Positions 47,965-56,400 of a stretch of 60,593 nucleotides of DNA are shown in pieces. Numbering within the stretch: position 1 is the first letter of the stretch; each line of letters starts with the position of its first letter. A model generated the notes under the pieces. That model was given only the letters and a program-made list of their open reading frames with translations. It did not search any database and was not told the DNA's origin. The position numbers were made by a program, and so were the translations under genes. The stretch is from Rhizomonospora bruguierae (GTDB lineage Bacteria > Actinomycetota > Actinomycetes > Mycobacteriales > Micromonosporaceae): assembly GCF_018397995.1 (NCBI RefSeq), contig NZ_BBQH01000031.1, forward strand, positions 1-60,593, in the 5' to 3' direction.

Positions 47965-48573
47965 ATGGCGCGGCGCAGTGGGCGGCGGCCCGGCAACCCG
48001 GACACGCGGCAGGCGATCCTGGCCACCGCCCGGGAGGTGTTCGCCGAGAAGGGGTACGACGCCGCGTCCATCCGCGCGATCGCGACCGGCGCCGGGGTCG
48101 ACCCGGCGCTGGTCCACCACTACTTCGGTACCAAGGAGCAGTTGTTCCTGACCGCCCTGGAGGTGCCGCTGCGCCCGGCGGAACTGCTGCCGCAGGTGCT
48201 CGCGGGCGGCCCGGACGAGTTCGGCGAGCGGCTGGTCCGCACGTTCCTGCGGGTGTGGGACTCCCCCGCCGGCACCGCCGGGGCCGCGTTGTTCCGCACG
48301 GCGGTGAACAACGAATGGACCGCCCGGTTGCTGCGCGAGTTCGTCATCGTGCACGTGCTGCGCCAGGCGCTTCAGCACCTCGACCTGGAGCCGGACGAGG
48401 CGCCGCTGCGCGCGTCGCTGGTCGCGTCCCAGCTGTCCGGCCTGGTGATGACCAGGTACCTCCTGAAGATCGAGCCGCTGGCGTCGGCGCCGGCCGAGAC
48501 GGTGGTGGCCGCGGTGGCGCCGACGATCCAGCGGTACATCAGGGGGACGATCGGTCCGGTTGCCCGCCCGTAG
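47965..48573 (+). CDS. TetR-family regulator
   Basis: 202 residues. The N-terminal helix-turn-helix is typical: DTRQAILATAREVFAEKGYD, ASIRAIATGAGVDPALVHHY and FGTKEQLFL. The ligand domain matches the TetR_C group found beside drug exporters (LVRTFLRVWDSPAGTAGAAL, SQLSGLVMTRYLLKIEPLAS). ATG 47965 has GGAGAGGGG upstream. As the third gene after the ABC ATPase and permease it probably represses that operon, with the palindrome at 46039-46054 as operator. It is convergent with the multidrug ABC genes; the stops are one base apart. Confidence 0.92.
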   Translation: MARRSGRRPGNPDTRQAILATAREVFAEKGYDAASIRAIATGAGVDPALVHHYFGTKEQLFLTALEVPLRPAELLPQVLAGGPDEFGERLVRTFLRVWDSPAGTAGAALFRTAVNNEWTARLLREFVIVHVLRQALQHLDLEPDEAPLRASLVASQLSGLVMTRYLLKIEPLASAPAETVVAAVAPTIQRYIRGTIGPVARP

Positions 48574-48574
48574 C

Positions 48575-50359
48575 TCAGCGGGTCTGTTCGAGCCAGCTCG
48601 CGTAGAGCAGGCCGTAGATCGACTCGGGGTCGCGCACCAACCGGTCGTGCGGGCCGCGCTGCACCACCCGGCCCTTGTCCACCACGATCACCTCGTCGGC
48701 GGCCTGGGCGGTGGCGAGCCGGTGCGCGATCGCGACCGTGGTGCGGCTGCGGGTGACCGCGTCCAGGGTGCGCTGGAGGCGTACCTCGGTCGCCGGGTCC
48801 ACCGCGCTGGTCGCCTCGTCGAGCACGAGCAGGTCGGGGTCGGCGACGTAGGCGCGGGCCAGGGCCACGAGCTGCCGCTCCCCCACGCTCAGCGCCTCGC
48901 CCCGCTCCCCGACCGGCGTGTTCAGCCCGTCGGGGAGGCCGGCGACCCAGTCCGCGAGGCCCAGTTCGGTGAAGGCGAGCGCGAGTTGCTCGTCGGTCAG
49001 GTCCGGGCGGGCGAAGCGCACGTTGGCGGCCACCGTGTCGTCGAAGAGGAACCCGTCCTGCGGCACCATCACGACCCGGGAGCGCAGCGACGCGAACCGC
49101 ACGTCGCGCAGCGGCACGCCGGAGAGCAGCACGTCGCCGCGGGCCGGGTCCATCAGCCGGGTGAGCAGCTTGGCGAACGTGGTCTTGCCGCTGCCGGTCT
49201 CGCCGACCACGGCCACCCGGGTCTTCGCCGGGATCGTCAGGTCCACGTCGGAGAGCACCTCGGGGCCGCCCGGGTAGGCGAAGCCGACGTCCGCGAAGCG
49301 CACGTCCAGCGGTCCGGGCGGCAGGTCCCGGCCCCGCTCTCCCGGGTCCGCCACGTCCGGGGCGACGGCCAGCACGTCCAGTACCCGGCGCCAGCCGGCC
49401 ACCGCGTTCTGCGCCTCGTTGAGCACCTCGGTGGCGATCTGCACCGGTTGGATGAACAGCGTGACCAGGAACAGGAACGCGGTGAGCTGGCCGATCGTGA
49501 GTTGGCCGGCCACGCCCAGCAGCACGCCGACCACCACGACGGCGGCCAGCGCCAGGCCGGCCGCGATCTCGCCGGTGGAGAAGCCGATCACGCTGGTCCG
49601 CAGGGCCCGCTGCTGCGCCCGCCGCTGCGCCTCGATCGCCTCGTCGAGCCGGGCCGCGGTGCGGTCCGAGACGCCGTACGCCCGGATCACCCCGGCGCCC
49701 ACCACGCTCTCCGCGATCGCCGCGAGCAGTGCGCCGAGGCGGCGCCGCACCAGGCCGTACGCCCCGGCCAGGCGCTTCTGGAACCGGCGGATCACCAGGA
49801 CGGCGGGGACGAAGCAGGCGAACACCACGAGGGTGAGCTGCCACGAGTACACCGCCATCACGATCGCCGTGACCGCCAACTGGCCGCCGTTGACCAGCAG
49901 GATCACCCCGCCCCACTGGAGGAACTGGGTGATCTGGTCCACGTCGCTGGTGACCCGGGAGACCAGCGAACCGCGCCGCTCGGACTGCTGGTGCAGCATC
50001 GACAGGTCGTGCACGTGCCGGAAGGCGCGGGCCCGCACCGCCGCCAGCGCGCTCTCGCTGACCGTGAACAGCCGGCGCATCATGAGGTACCCGCAGGCCG
50101 TGGTTGCCACCAGCACCGCCACGGTGATCGCCACGACCGTGCCGATGACGCCCAGGTCCGGCCCGCCCTTCGCGGCCAGGCCGTGGTCGATGCCCTGCTG
50201 GATCGCGACCGGGATGGCGGCCCGCCCGACCATCGAGACGGCGGCGAGCGCGATCGTGCCGGCCAGCCCGGTGCGCAGCTCCGGGGAGAGCGCCAGTCCG
50301 CGCCGCAGCGTCCGCCAGGCCGACTCCTCCGACTCGACCAGCGCGCTCTCGGCGGTCAC
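48575..50359 (-). CDS. Multidrug-type ABC exporter half-transporter, consensus NBD
   Basis: 594 residues: a six-span membrane domain (VAITVAVLVATTACGYLMMR, GGVILLVNGGQLAVTAIVMA) and a C-terminal ATPase. Walker A is VGETGSGKTTFAKLL, Walker B DLLVLDEATSAVDP with the catalytic Glu, and the H-loop VAIAHRLAT is intact. The signature is deviant, LSVGERQLV. GTG 50359 overlaps the stop of the partner gene (GTGA). With the partner it should form a heterodimeric exporter in which only one ATP site is fully competent. Substrate unknown. Confidence 0.93.
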   Translation of the reverse strand: MTAESALVESEESAWRTLRRGLALSPELRTGLAGTIALAAVSMVGRAAIPVAIQQGIDHGLAAKGGPDLGVIGTVVAITVAVLVATTACGYLMMRRLFTVSESALAAVRARAFRHVHDLSMLHQQSERRGSLVSRVTSDVDQITQFLQWGGVILLVNGGQLAVTAIVMAVYSWQLTLVVFACFVPAVLVIRRFQKRLAGAYGLVRRRLGALLAAIAESVVGAGVIRAYGVSDRTAARLDEAIEAQRRAQQRALRTSVIGFSTGEIAAGLALAAVVVVGVLLGVAGQLTIGQLTAFLFLVTLFIQPVQIATEVLNEAQNAVAGWRRVLDVLAVAPDVADPGERGRDLPPGPLDVRFADVGFAYPGGPEVLSDVDLTIPAKTRVAVVGETGSGKTTFAKLLTRLMDPARGDVLLSGVPLRDVRFASLRSRVVMVPQDGFLFDDTVAANVRFARPDLTDEQLALAFTELGLADWVAGLPDGLNTPVGERGEALSVGERQLVALARAYVADPDLLVLDEATSAVDPATEVRLQRTLDAVTRSRTTVAIAHRLATAQAADEVIVVDKGRVVQRGPHDRLVRDPESIYGLLYASWLEQTR

Positions 50360-52233
50360 GCCGGCACCTCCTCGTCGTACGCGTCTTTCCGGTACCCGTC
50401 CTTGTCGTACGGGTCTTCGTCGTACGCGTGCTCGCGTTCCCGCTCGGCCTCGGCCTTCTCGTAGGCGGTCACCAGGTCGGCGTAGGCGGGCACGGTGGCC
50501 AGCAGCTCGGTGTGGGTGCCGCGGGCGACCACCCGGCCGTGCTCCACGAACACGACCTCGTCGGCGAGCGCGATGGTGGCCCGGCGGTAGGCGACCACGA
50601 GGATGGACGCGCTCGCGTCCGCTCCCCGCAGCGCGGCCAGGATCGCCGCCTCGACCCGCGGGTCCACGGCGCTGGTGGCGTCGTCCATGACCAGCAGCCG
50701 GGGCCGGCCGACCAGCGCCCGGGCCAGCGTGAGCCGCTGCCGCTGCCCGCCGGACAGCGACGTGCCCCGCTCGCCGACCATCGTGTCCAGCGCGTCCGGC
50801 AGGTGCGCGACGAAGCCGTCCGCCTGCGCCAGCCGCAGCGCCGCCCACACCTGCTCGTCGCCGAGCGGGCGGCCGTCCGGGTCCGCCCGGTCCAGGGTGA
50901 CATTGGCCCGGACGGAGTCGTCGAACACGAACGGCACCTGCGGGACCAGCGACGCGGTGCCGGCCAGCGACGCGGCGGTCAGCTCCCGGGCGTCCACCCC
51001 GTCGAGGCGGACCGTGCCGGACCCGGGGTCGACCAGGCGCACCGCCAGCGACGCGATCGTGGACTTGCCCGCTCCGGTCGGCCCGACCAGGGCCACCGTC
51101 CGCCCGGGCTGGACGGTGAACGACACGTCGTGCAGAACCGGCAGGTTCCGCTCGTACGCGAAGGTGACGCCGGCGAACTCCAGCCCGGCCGGCGCGCCGC
51201 CGCGGCGGTCCAGGGGGCGCTCGCCGTAGGGCATGGAGCCGGGCGCGCCGAGCACGCTCTGTAGCCGGTCCCAGCCGGCGACGCTGCGCGGCACCTCGGC
51301 CAGCACCCAGCCGATCGCCCGCACCGGGAACGCCAGCACCGTGAACAGGAACATCACGCTGACCAGTTCGGCCACGCTGACCGCGCCCTGGTGCAGCCGG
51401 TACGCGCCGACCAGCAGCACGACCAGGGTGCCGATGCTCGGCAGGGTATCCAGCAGCGGGTCGAACAGGCCGCGGAGCCGGCCCACGGAGATCAGCGCGT
51501 CGCGCAGCTCGTTGGCCCGGACGGCGAACCGGCCGGTCTCCTCGGCCTCCCGACCCATCGTCTTGACCACCAGCGCGCCGTCGAAGCTCTCGTGCGCGAT
51601 CGCGCTGACCTCGGCCCGCAACCGCTGGGCGCGGATCTGCCGGGGCGCCATCCGCCGGGAGTAGAACACGTTCAGCGCGCCGAGCGCCGGGAAGATCGCC
51701 AGGCCGACCAGGGCCAGCGCCCAGTCGGTGACGAACAGCGACGCCATCGCGACCACGATCATCACGACCGTGCCGGCGGCGAACGGCAGCGGCGCGATCG
51801 GGAACCAGGTCGCCTCCACGTCCGAGTTGGCGTTGGACAGCAGCGTGCCGGTGGCGTGCCGCTGGTGCCACGACAGCGGCAGTTCGAGGTACCGGCGGGT
51901 GACCCGGCGCCGGTAGGCGGCCTGGAGCCGGAACTGCATGTACCCGGCGCCGAGCCGGCGGCCGAAGATGCCGATCACCCGCAGCCCGGTGATCGCCAGC
52001 AGGGCGGCGGCGGCCAGCGCCAGCGCGCCAGCGTCGTACCGCTGGTCACGCAGCGCGGGCACGGCGATCCGGCCGACGATCGCCCCCACCACGAAGGAGT
52101 TGGCGATGATCAGTACGCCGAACAGGACGCTACCGGTGAGCGCCAGCGTGAAGATCCTCGGCTGCTCGCGGATGGCCAGGCCGAGCACCCGCATACCCCG
52201 GGCGATGACTTCCTTGCTGGTACCGCCCGCCAC
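50356..52233 (-). CDS. Multidrug-type ABC exporter half-transporter, degenerate NBD
   Basis: 625 residues: membrane domain (IFTLALTGSVLFGVLIIANS, WALALVGLAIFPALGALNVF) and ATPase. Walker A is VGPTGAGKSTIASL and the signature is canonical LSGGQRQRL, but Walker B ends LLVMDDATSAVD (Asp for the catalytic Glu) and the H-loop His is replaced (VVAYRRAT). This is the classic non-hydrolysing site of heterodimeric exporters. A charged Tyr/Asp/Lys tail (YDEDPYDKDGYRKDAYDEE) follows the domain. GTG 52233 is the likely start; the frame is open to 52356 but without coding signs. It is the first gene of the pair. Confidence 0.92.
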   Translation of the reverse strand: MAGGTSKEVIARGMRVLGLAIREQPRIFTLALTGSVLFGVLIIANSFVVGAIVGRIAVPALRDQRYDAGALALAAAALLAITGLRVIGIFGRRLGAGYMQFRLQAAYRRRVTRRYLELPLSWHQRHATGTLLSNANSDVEATWFPIAPLPFAAGTVVMIVVAMASLFVTDWALALVGLAIFPALGALNVFYSRRMAPRQIRAQRLRAEVSAIAHESFDGALVVKTMGREAEETGRFAVRANELRDALISVGRLRGLFDPLLDTLPSIGTLVVLLVGAYRLHQGAVSVAELVSVMFLFTVLAFPVRAIGWVLAEVPRSVAGWDRLQSVLGAPGSMPYGERPLDRRGGAPAGLEFAGVTFAYERNLPVLHDVSFTVQPGRTVALVGPTGAGKSTIASLAVRLVDPGSGTVRLDGVDARELTAASLAGTASLVPQVPFVFDDSVRANVTLDRADPDGRPLGDEQVWAALRLAQADGFVAHLPDALDTMVGERGTSLSGGQRQRLTLARALVGRPRLLVMDDATSAVDPRVEAAILAALRGADASASILVVAYRRATIALADEVVFVEHGRVVARGTHTELLATVPAYADLVTAYEKAEAEREREHAYDEDPYDKDGYRKDAYDEEVPA

Positions 52234-52413
52234 GTCGCCCCCGTCTCCGCTCGCCGGCACAATGCGCCCGCCGAAATGGTAAGTGTGTTTGCAGGTTCCC
52301 ATCCTTACCGAGGTGAGCGGCGAGGGCAGCACGATATTCGCTGTGCGCGCAGTCACAGGTAGTTTGTCGCGCCAGCGGGCGAAACGCCCGAACCGGGCCT
52401 ACGATCGGCTTCC

Positions 52414-53043
52414 ATGAGCCGGTACGCGCAAGCCGAGCGCCGGGCGCTCGCCGACCTGCTGCTCGAACTCGGACCGGAGGCGCCGACCCTGTGCGAGGGC
52501 TGGACCGCGCGGGATCTCGCCGCACACCTGGTGACCCGGGAGCGCCGGCCCGACGCCGGCCTGGGCGTGCTGTTCCCGCCGCTGCGCCGGCACGGGGAGG
52601 CGGTCCGGACCGCGGTGGCGGCGCGGCCCTACCCGCGGGTGGTGGCGGAACTGCGGCACCCGCCGGTGTGGAGCCCGGTCAGCAACCCGCTGGTGGAGGG
52701 GGTGACCAACGTCGCCGAGATGTTCATCCACCACGAGGATCTGCGCCGCGGCCAGCCGGCCTGGCAGCCGCGGTCGCTGGGGCGCGACTTCGAGGCGGCC
52801 CTGTGGTCCCGGACGAGGACCCTGGCCCGGCTGCGGCTGCGCCGCTTCCCCGGCTCGGTCCTGGTGCAGGCGCCCGGGCTGGGCGACGCCCGCGCCGGGG
52901 CGGGCGGCCCGGCGCTGCGCCTGGTCGGCGCGCCCGGCGAACTGCTGATGTTCCTGACCGGCCGGCAGCGGGCCGCCCGCGTCCAGCTGGACGGCGCGGC
53001 CGAGGTCGCCGCGAAGCTGCGCGGCCGGGACCTGCGGATGTGA
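52414..53043 (+). CDS. TIGR03085-family metal-binding protein (maleylpyruvate isomerase/DinB-like fold)
   Basis: 209 residues. The family pattern is present: ALADLLLELGPEAPTLCEGW, TARDLAAHLVTRERRPDAGL, MFIHHEDLRRGQPAW and PGELLMFLTGRQ near the C-terminus. The His of AHL and the HHED pair are the likely metal ligands of this four-helix DinB-like fold, which includes mycothiol-dependent enzymes. No substrate can be assigned. It is divergent from the ABC exporter (180-base gap) and 254 bases before the acyl-CoA synthetase. ATG 52414 lacks a strong ribosome site. Confidence 0.88.
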   Translation: MSRYAQAERRALADLLLELGPEAPTLCEGWTARDLAAHLVTRERRPDAGLGVLFPPLRRHGEAVRTAVAARPYPRVVAELRHPPVWSPVSNPLVEGVTNVAEMFIHHEDLRRGQPAWQPRSLGRDFEAALWSRTRTLARLRLRRFPGSVLVQAPGLGDARAGAGGPALRLVGAPGELLMFLTGRQRAARVQLDGAAEVAAKLRGRDLRM

Positions 53044-53297
53044 TCCGGGCGGATCCTGGGCCGGGGGTTTCGCCCAGGGTCCGCGCGCTGGCGCATCGGC
53101 CGTCCGGACGAGGGTCGTGCGCCGAACGGGGGAAGCGTACCCACGAACGCGCAAGCCTTTAAATATCGGATCATCCATACCGCGGTACCGGACCGGTGGG
53201 CACTCTGGCCACCGAGGTACGTTTTGTCTACTCTCTGGTAACACCGCCGTCGCGTGACGGCGATCACCCTGCCCAATCGCGGGAGGCTGCACCCCCC

Positions 53298-55127
53298 ATG
53301 GCCCTCGACGTCCCCTACCAGTCGATCCCGGACCTGTTCCTGACCCGGGTGGCGAAAACCCCCGACGCCCCCGCGTTCGCCCACCCGGCGGCCGACGGCT
53401 CCAGCCCGGTATGGCTCACCTGGGCCCAGGTCGCGCAGCGGGCGAAGGCGCTCGCCGCCGGCCTGCGCGAGCTGGGCGCCGGCACCGAGGACCGGGTGGC
53501 GATCGTCGCCAACACCCGCCTGGACTGGGTGATCGCCGACCTCGCCGTGATGTGCGCCGGCGGCGCCACCACCACGGTCTACCCCACCACCGAACCCGAG
53601 GACGCCTGCTACATCGTCCGCGACTCCGGCTCCAAGATCGCGGTGGTGGAGAACCAGGCGCAGGCCGCCAAGCTCACCGCGGCCGACCTGCCCGACCTCA
53701 CGCACGTGGTGCTGATGGCCGGCCCAGCCGACGAGTCCGCCGCGCCGGCCCAGCTCACCATGGCCGAGGTGGAGCGCCGCGGCGCCGCCGCGCTGGCGGC
53801 CGAGCCGACGATGATCGAGCGGATCGTCTCGGGCATCCAGCCGGACCAGCTCGCCACGCTCATCTACACCTCCGGCACCACCGGCCGGCCCAAGGGGGTC
53901 GAACTGCTGCACAGGGGCTGGGTCTGGGAGGGTGTCGCCCAGGCCGAACTGGGCCTCATGCGCGCGGACGACCTGCAGTACCTGTGGCTGCCGCTGTCCC
54001 ACTCGTTCGGCAAGACCCTGCTCTGCGGGATCATGCACGTCGGCATGCCCACCTACGTGGACGGCCGGGTGGACAAGCTGGTCCAGATGCTCACCGTGGT
54101 GCGGCCCACGCTGATGTGCGGGGCGCCCCGGATCTTCGAGAAGGTGTACAACCGGGCGGTCACCACCGCGCAGGAGGGCGGCGGCGCGAAGGCGAAGATC
54201 TTCGCCTGGGCGGTGCGCACCGGCAAGGCGAAGGTGGCCCTGGAGCAGGCGGGCCGGCCGGTACCGGCGGGGCTGAGGCTGCGGCACGCCGTGGCGGACC
54301 GGCTGGTCTTCACCAAGCTGCGCGCCCGGCTCGGCGGCCGGATCCGGGTCCTGGTCTCCGGCTCGGCGCCGCTGTCCGTGCCGATCGCCGAGTTCTTCGC
54401 CGCGGCCGGCATGCCCATCATGGAGGGGTACGGGCTCACCGAGAGCAGCGCCGGCAACTTCGTGAACCGGCCCGGGCACCTGAAGATCGGCACGGTCGGC
54501 GTCCCGCTGGGCGACCTGGAGTGCCGGATCGCCGAGGACGGCGAGGTGCTGCTGCGCGGGGCGCCGGTCATGCGCGGGTACCACAACCTGCCGGAGGCCA
54601 CCGCGGAGGCGTTCACCGAGGACGGGTTCTTCCGCACCGGCGACATCGGGGAACTGGACGACGAGGGGTTCCTGCGGATCACCGACCGCAAGAAGGACCT
54701 GGTCAAGACGTCCGGCGGCAAGTACATCGCCCCCTCGCACATCGAGGGCCTGTTCAAGGCGCTGTGCCCGTACACCTCGCAGGCGGTGGTGGTGGGGCAG
54801 GCCCGCAACTACTGCACGATGCTGGTCACGCTCGACCCGGAGGCGATCGTCGCCTGGGCCGCGGGCGGCCCGCTCGACGGCAGGGACTACGCCGAGATCG
54901 TCGCGTCGCCGCGGGCGCACGAGATGGTCGCCGGCTACGTCGAGGAGCTGAACCGGAAGCTCAACCGCTGGGAGACGATCAAGAAGTTCACCATCCTGCC
55001 CCGGGACCTGACCATCGAGGACGGCGAGGTCACCCCGTCCATGAAGATCAGGCGGCGGAGCGTGGAGCAGAACTTCGCGGACGAGATCGAGGGGATGTAC
55101 ACCGGCGTGCTCGCCGAGCTCGGCTAG
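53298..55127 (+). CDS. Long-chain acyl-CoA synthetase (FadD15-like)
   Basis: Activates fatty acids to acyl-CoA via acyl-AMP. 609 residues of the ANL superfamily: A3 loop LIYTSGTTGRPKGVELLH near residue 195, LPLSHSFGKTLLCGIMHVG, the A5 region MEGYGLTESSAGNF, FRTGDIGELDDEGFLRITDR and KKDLVKTSGGKYIAP with the hinge. The C-terminal lysine lies in TPSMKIRRRSVEQNF. ATG 53298 has GGGAGG about 11 bases upstream. The upstream gap (53044-53297) has an AT-rich stretch (53155-53180) likely to hold the promoter. It is convergent with the next gene through a stop-codon palindrome. Confidence 0.94.
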   Translation: MALDVPYQSIPDLFLTRVAKTPDAPAFAHPAADGSSPVWLTWAQVAQRAKALAAGLRELGAGTEDRVAIVANTRLDWVIADLAVMCAGGATTTVYPTTEPEDACYIVRDSGSKIAVVENQAQAAKLTAADLPDLTHVVLMAGPADESAAPAQLTMAEVERRGAAALAAEPTMIERIVSGIQPDQLATLIYTSGTTGRPKGVELLHRGWVWEGVAQAELGLMRADDLQYLWLPLSHSFGKTLLCGIMHVGMPTYVDGRVDKLVQMLTVVRPTLMCGAPRIFEKVYNRAVTTAQEGGGAKAKIFAWAVRTGKAKVALEQAGRPVPAGLRLRHAVADRLVFTKLRARLGGRIRVLVSGSAPLSVPIAEFFAAAGMPIMEGYGLTESSAGNFVNRPGHLKIGTVGVPLGDLECRIAEDGEVLLRGAPVMRGYHNLPEATAEAFTEDGFFRTGDIGELDDEGFLRITDRKKDLVKTSGGKYIAPSHIEGLFKALCPYTSQAVVVGQARNYCTMLVTLDPEAIVAWAAGGPLDGRDYAEIVASPRAHEMVAGYVEELNRKLNRWETIKKFTILPRDLTIEDGEVTPSMKIRRRSVEQNFADEIEGMYTGVLAELG

Positions 55128-55135
55128 CCTAGCCG
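55121..55135. repeat. Palindrome containing both convergent stop codons
   Basis: CGGCTAG-C-CTAGCCG, perfect 7-base arms. The plus-strand TAG (55125-55127) and minus-strand TAG (55129-55131) lie in opposite arms. The one-base centre is too tight for a normal hairpin, so it may act through a larger fold or be incidental. Confidence 0.6.
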
Positions 55136-56259
55136 GCCTGCGTCACGATGTCGTTGAGGATCTTCTGGACCACGTCCCTGGTCTCCGGCGGCGACTTGAT
55201 GAACACGCCGACCTGCCAGCGCAGGGCCCGGTCCGCCGGGTCCTCGCTGCCGCTGAAGAAGTGGCTGCCGTCCACCGTGTACATGCCCTCGCCGTTGGTG
55301 CGGGTCTCCACGTAGTACGTGCGCTGGCGCAGCACCTCGGCCTTCTCCGGCTCGTCCAGCCAGACCCGGTTCATCGCCACCTGCTCGGCCGCGGTGCAGG
55401 TGGTCGGGCAGGGGCGCAGCAGCACGTTGACCTTCTGCTTGGCGTCGGTGTTCCGCTCGTCCACGCAGACCCACGCCTTCGCGTTCGGGATCGTGGTCTT
55501 GCCGCCGAGGCAGCCCCACGACCCGGGCGTCCGGAAGGCGAACGGCCAGCCGTCGAAACGCATCGTGTACGTCTCCTCGCCGGCCGCGAACGACGGGCCG
55601 ACCACGGTCACCGGCGACACGTTCCGCAGCACCGGCCGGCCGGGCGACCCGGTACCGCCGGAGCCGGTGGCGGGCGGCGGGACGGGCGCCCCCGTACCGT
55701 GCGACGGCTTGACGACCGGCGGGGTGCTCCGCTCGGCCTGCGGCTTACCGCCGGCCAGCGACCCGCCGAGGTAGAACACGCCCACCGCGGCCGCCATCAA
55801 CAGCACCACCCCGGCGGCGATCAGGGCGGCCCGGGCACCCGTCGACATGCCCGCCGGGGCGGGCTGGACCGGCGGCGGGGTGTAGGCCGCGGGAACGGGG
55901 ACGACCGGGCCGCCGGGCAGCCCGGCCAGCAGCCGCTCCGCGCCCGCCTGGCCGGAGCGGGCGTACGTGGCCGCCCACGGCCGGGTGCTGGCGAGGTCCG
56001 CCGCGTGCACCGGCACGTCGCCCGGCTGCTGGGCGAAGCTGTTGTGGCTGACCGCGGCCGCGAACGCGGCGCGCAGCGCCGGGTCGGCCGCGGCCTGCTC
56101 GCGAAGCACCACCACGGTCACCGGCGCGCCGGAGGCGTCGGCGCCCGAGTACAACTGCGCCATCGGGTTCTGGCCGACCTGCCGCAGCGCACTGAACCGC
56201 AGGTACAGCGTGTCCAGCGGGCCGGGTTGAGGGCCGGAGGGGGAACCGGGATGCGCCAC
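55129..56259 (-). CDS. Single-pass membrane protein with a kinase N-lobe-like cytosolic remnant
   Basis: 376 residues. Residues 15-110 read like the N-lobe of an actinobacterial Ser/Thr kinase: LRQVGQNPMAQLYSGADASG, PVTVVVLREQAAADPALRAA, PWAATYA. The Gly loop is degraded and the catalytic lysine position is Val, and no C-lobe follows. A Pro-rich linker leads to one membrane helix (ALIAAGVVLLMAAAVGVFYL, about 146-166). The exterior has a Pro/Gly linker and a folded domain with four cysteines (WGCLGG, AWVCVDERN, LLRPCPTTCT). The topology matches kinase-derived sensors. Function unknown. GTG 56259 is preceded by GGAGGGGGAACC. Confidence 0.75.
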   Translation of the reverse strand: MAHPGSPSGPQPGPLDTLYLRFSALRQVGQNPMAQLYSGADASGAPVTVVVLREQAAADPALRAAFAAAVSHNSFAQQPGDVPVHAADLASTRPWAATYARSGQAGAERLLAGLPGGPVVPVPAAYTPPPVQPAPAGMSTGARAALIAAGVVLLMAAAVGVFYLGGSLAGGKPQAERSTPPVVKPSHGTGAPVPPPATGSGGTGSPGRPVLRNVSPVTVVGPSFAAGEETYTMRFDGWPFAFRTPGSWGCLGGKTTIPNAKAWVCVDERNTDAKQKVNVLLRPCPTTCTAAEQVAMNRVWLDEPEKAEVLRQRTYYVETRTNGEGMYTVDGSHFFSGSEDPADRALRWQVGVFIKSPPETRDVVQKILNDIVTQAG

Positions 56260-56400
56260 GAGTGCCGACCCTATCGCCCCCGGTCAAACCGCGCCGTTCC
56301 CCGACCGGCCGCACCCTGACCCGCCGCACGCCCGACCGGCGGCAGCCCTGACCGGCGACCAAGGTGCGGCCGGCAGGCCGGGCGTGCGGGCGATGCTCGG

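Noticed and set aside
48567-48583. Start of a tRNA gene (GCCCGTAGCTCAGCGGG-like)
   Set aside because: It resembles a tRNA 5' end, but no anticodon, T arm or 3' acceptor follows; it is the meeting point of two stop codons.
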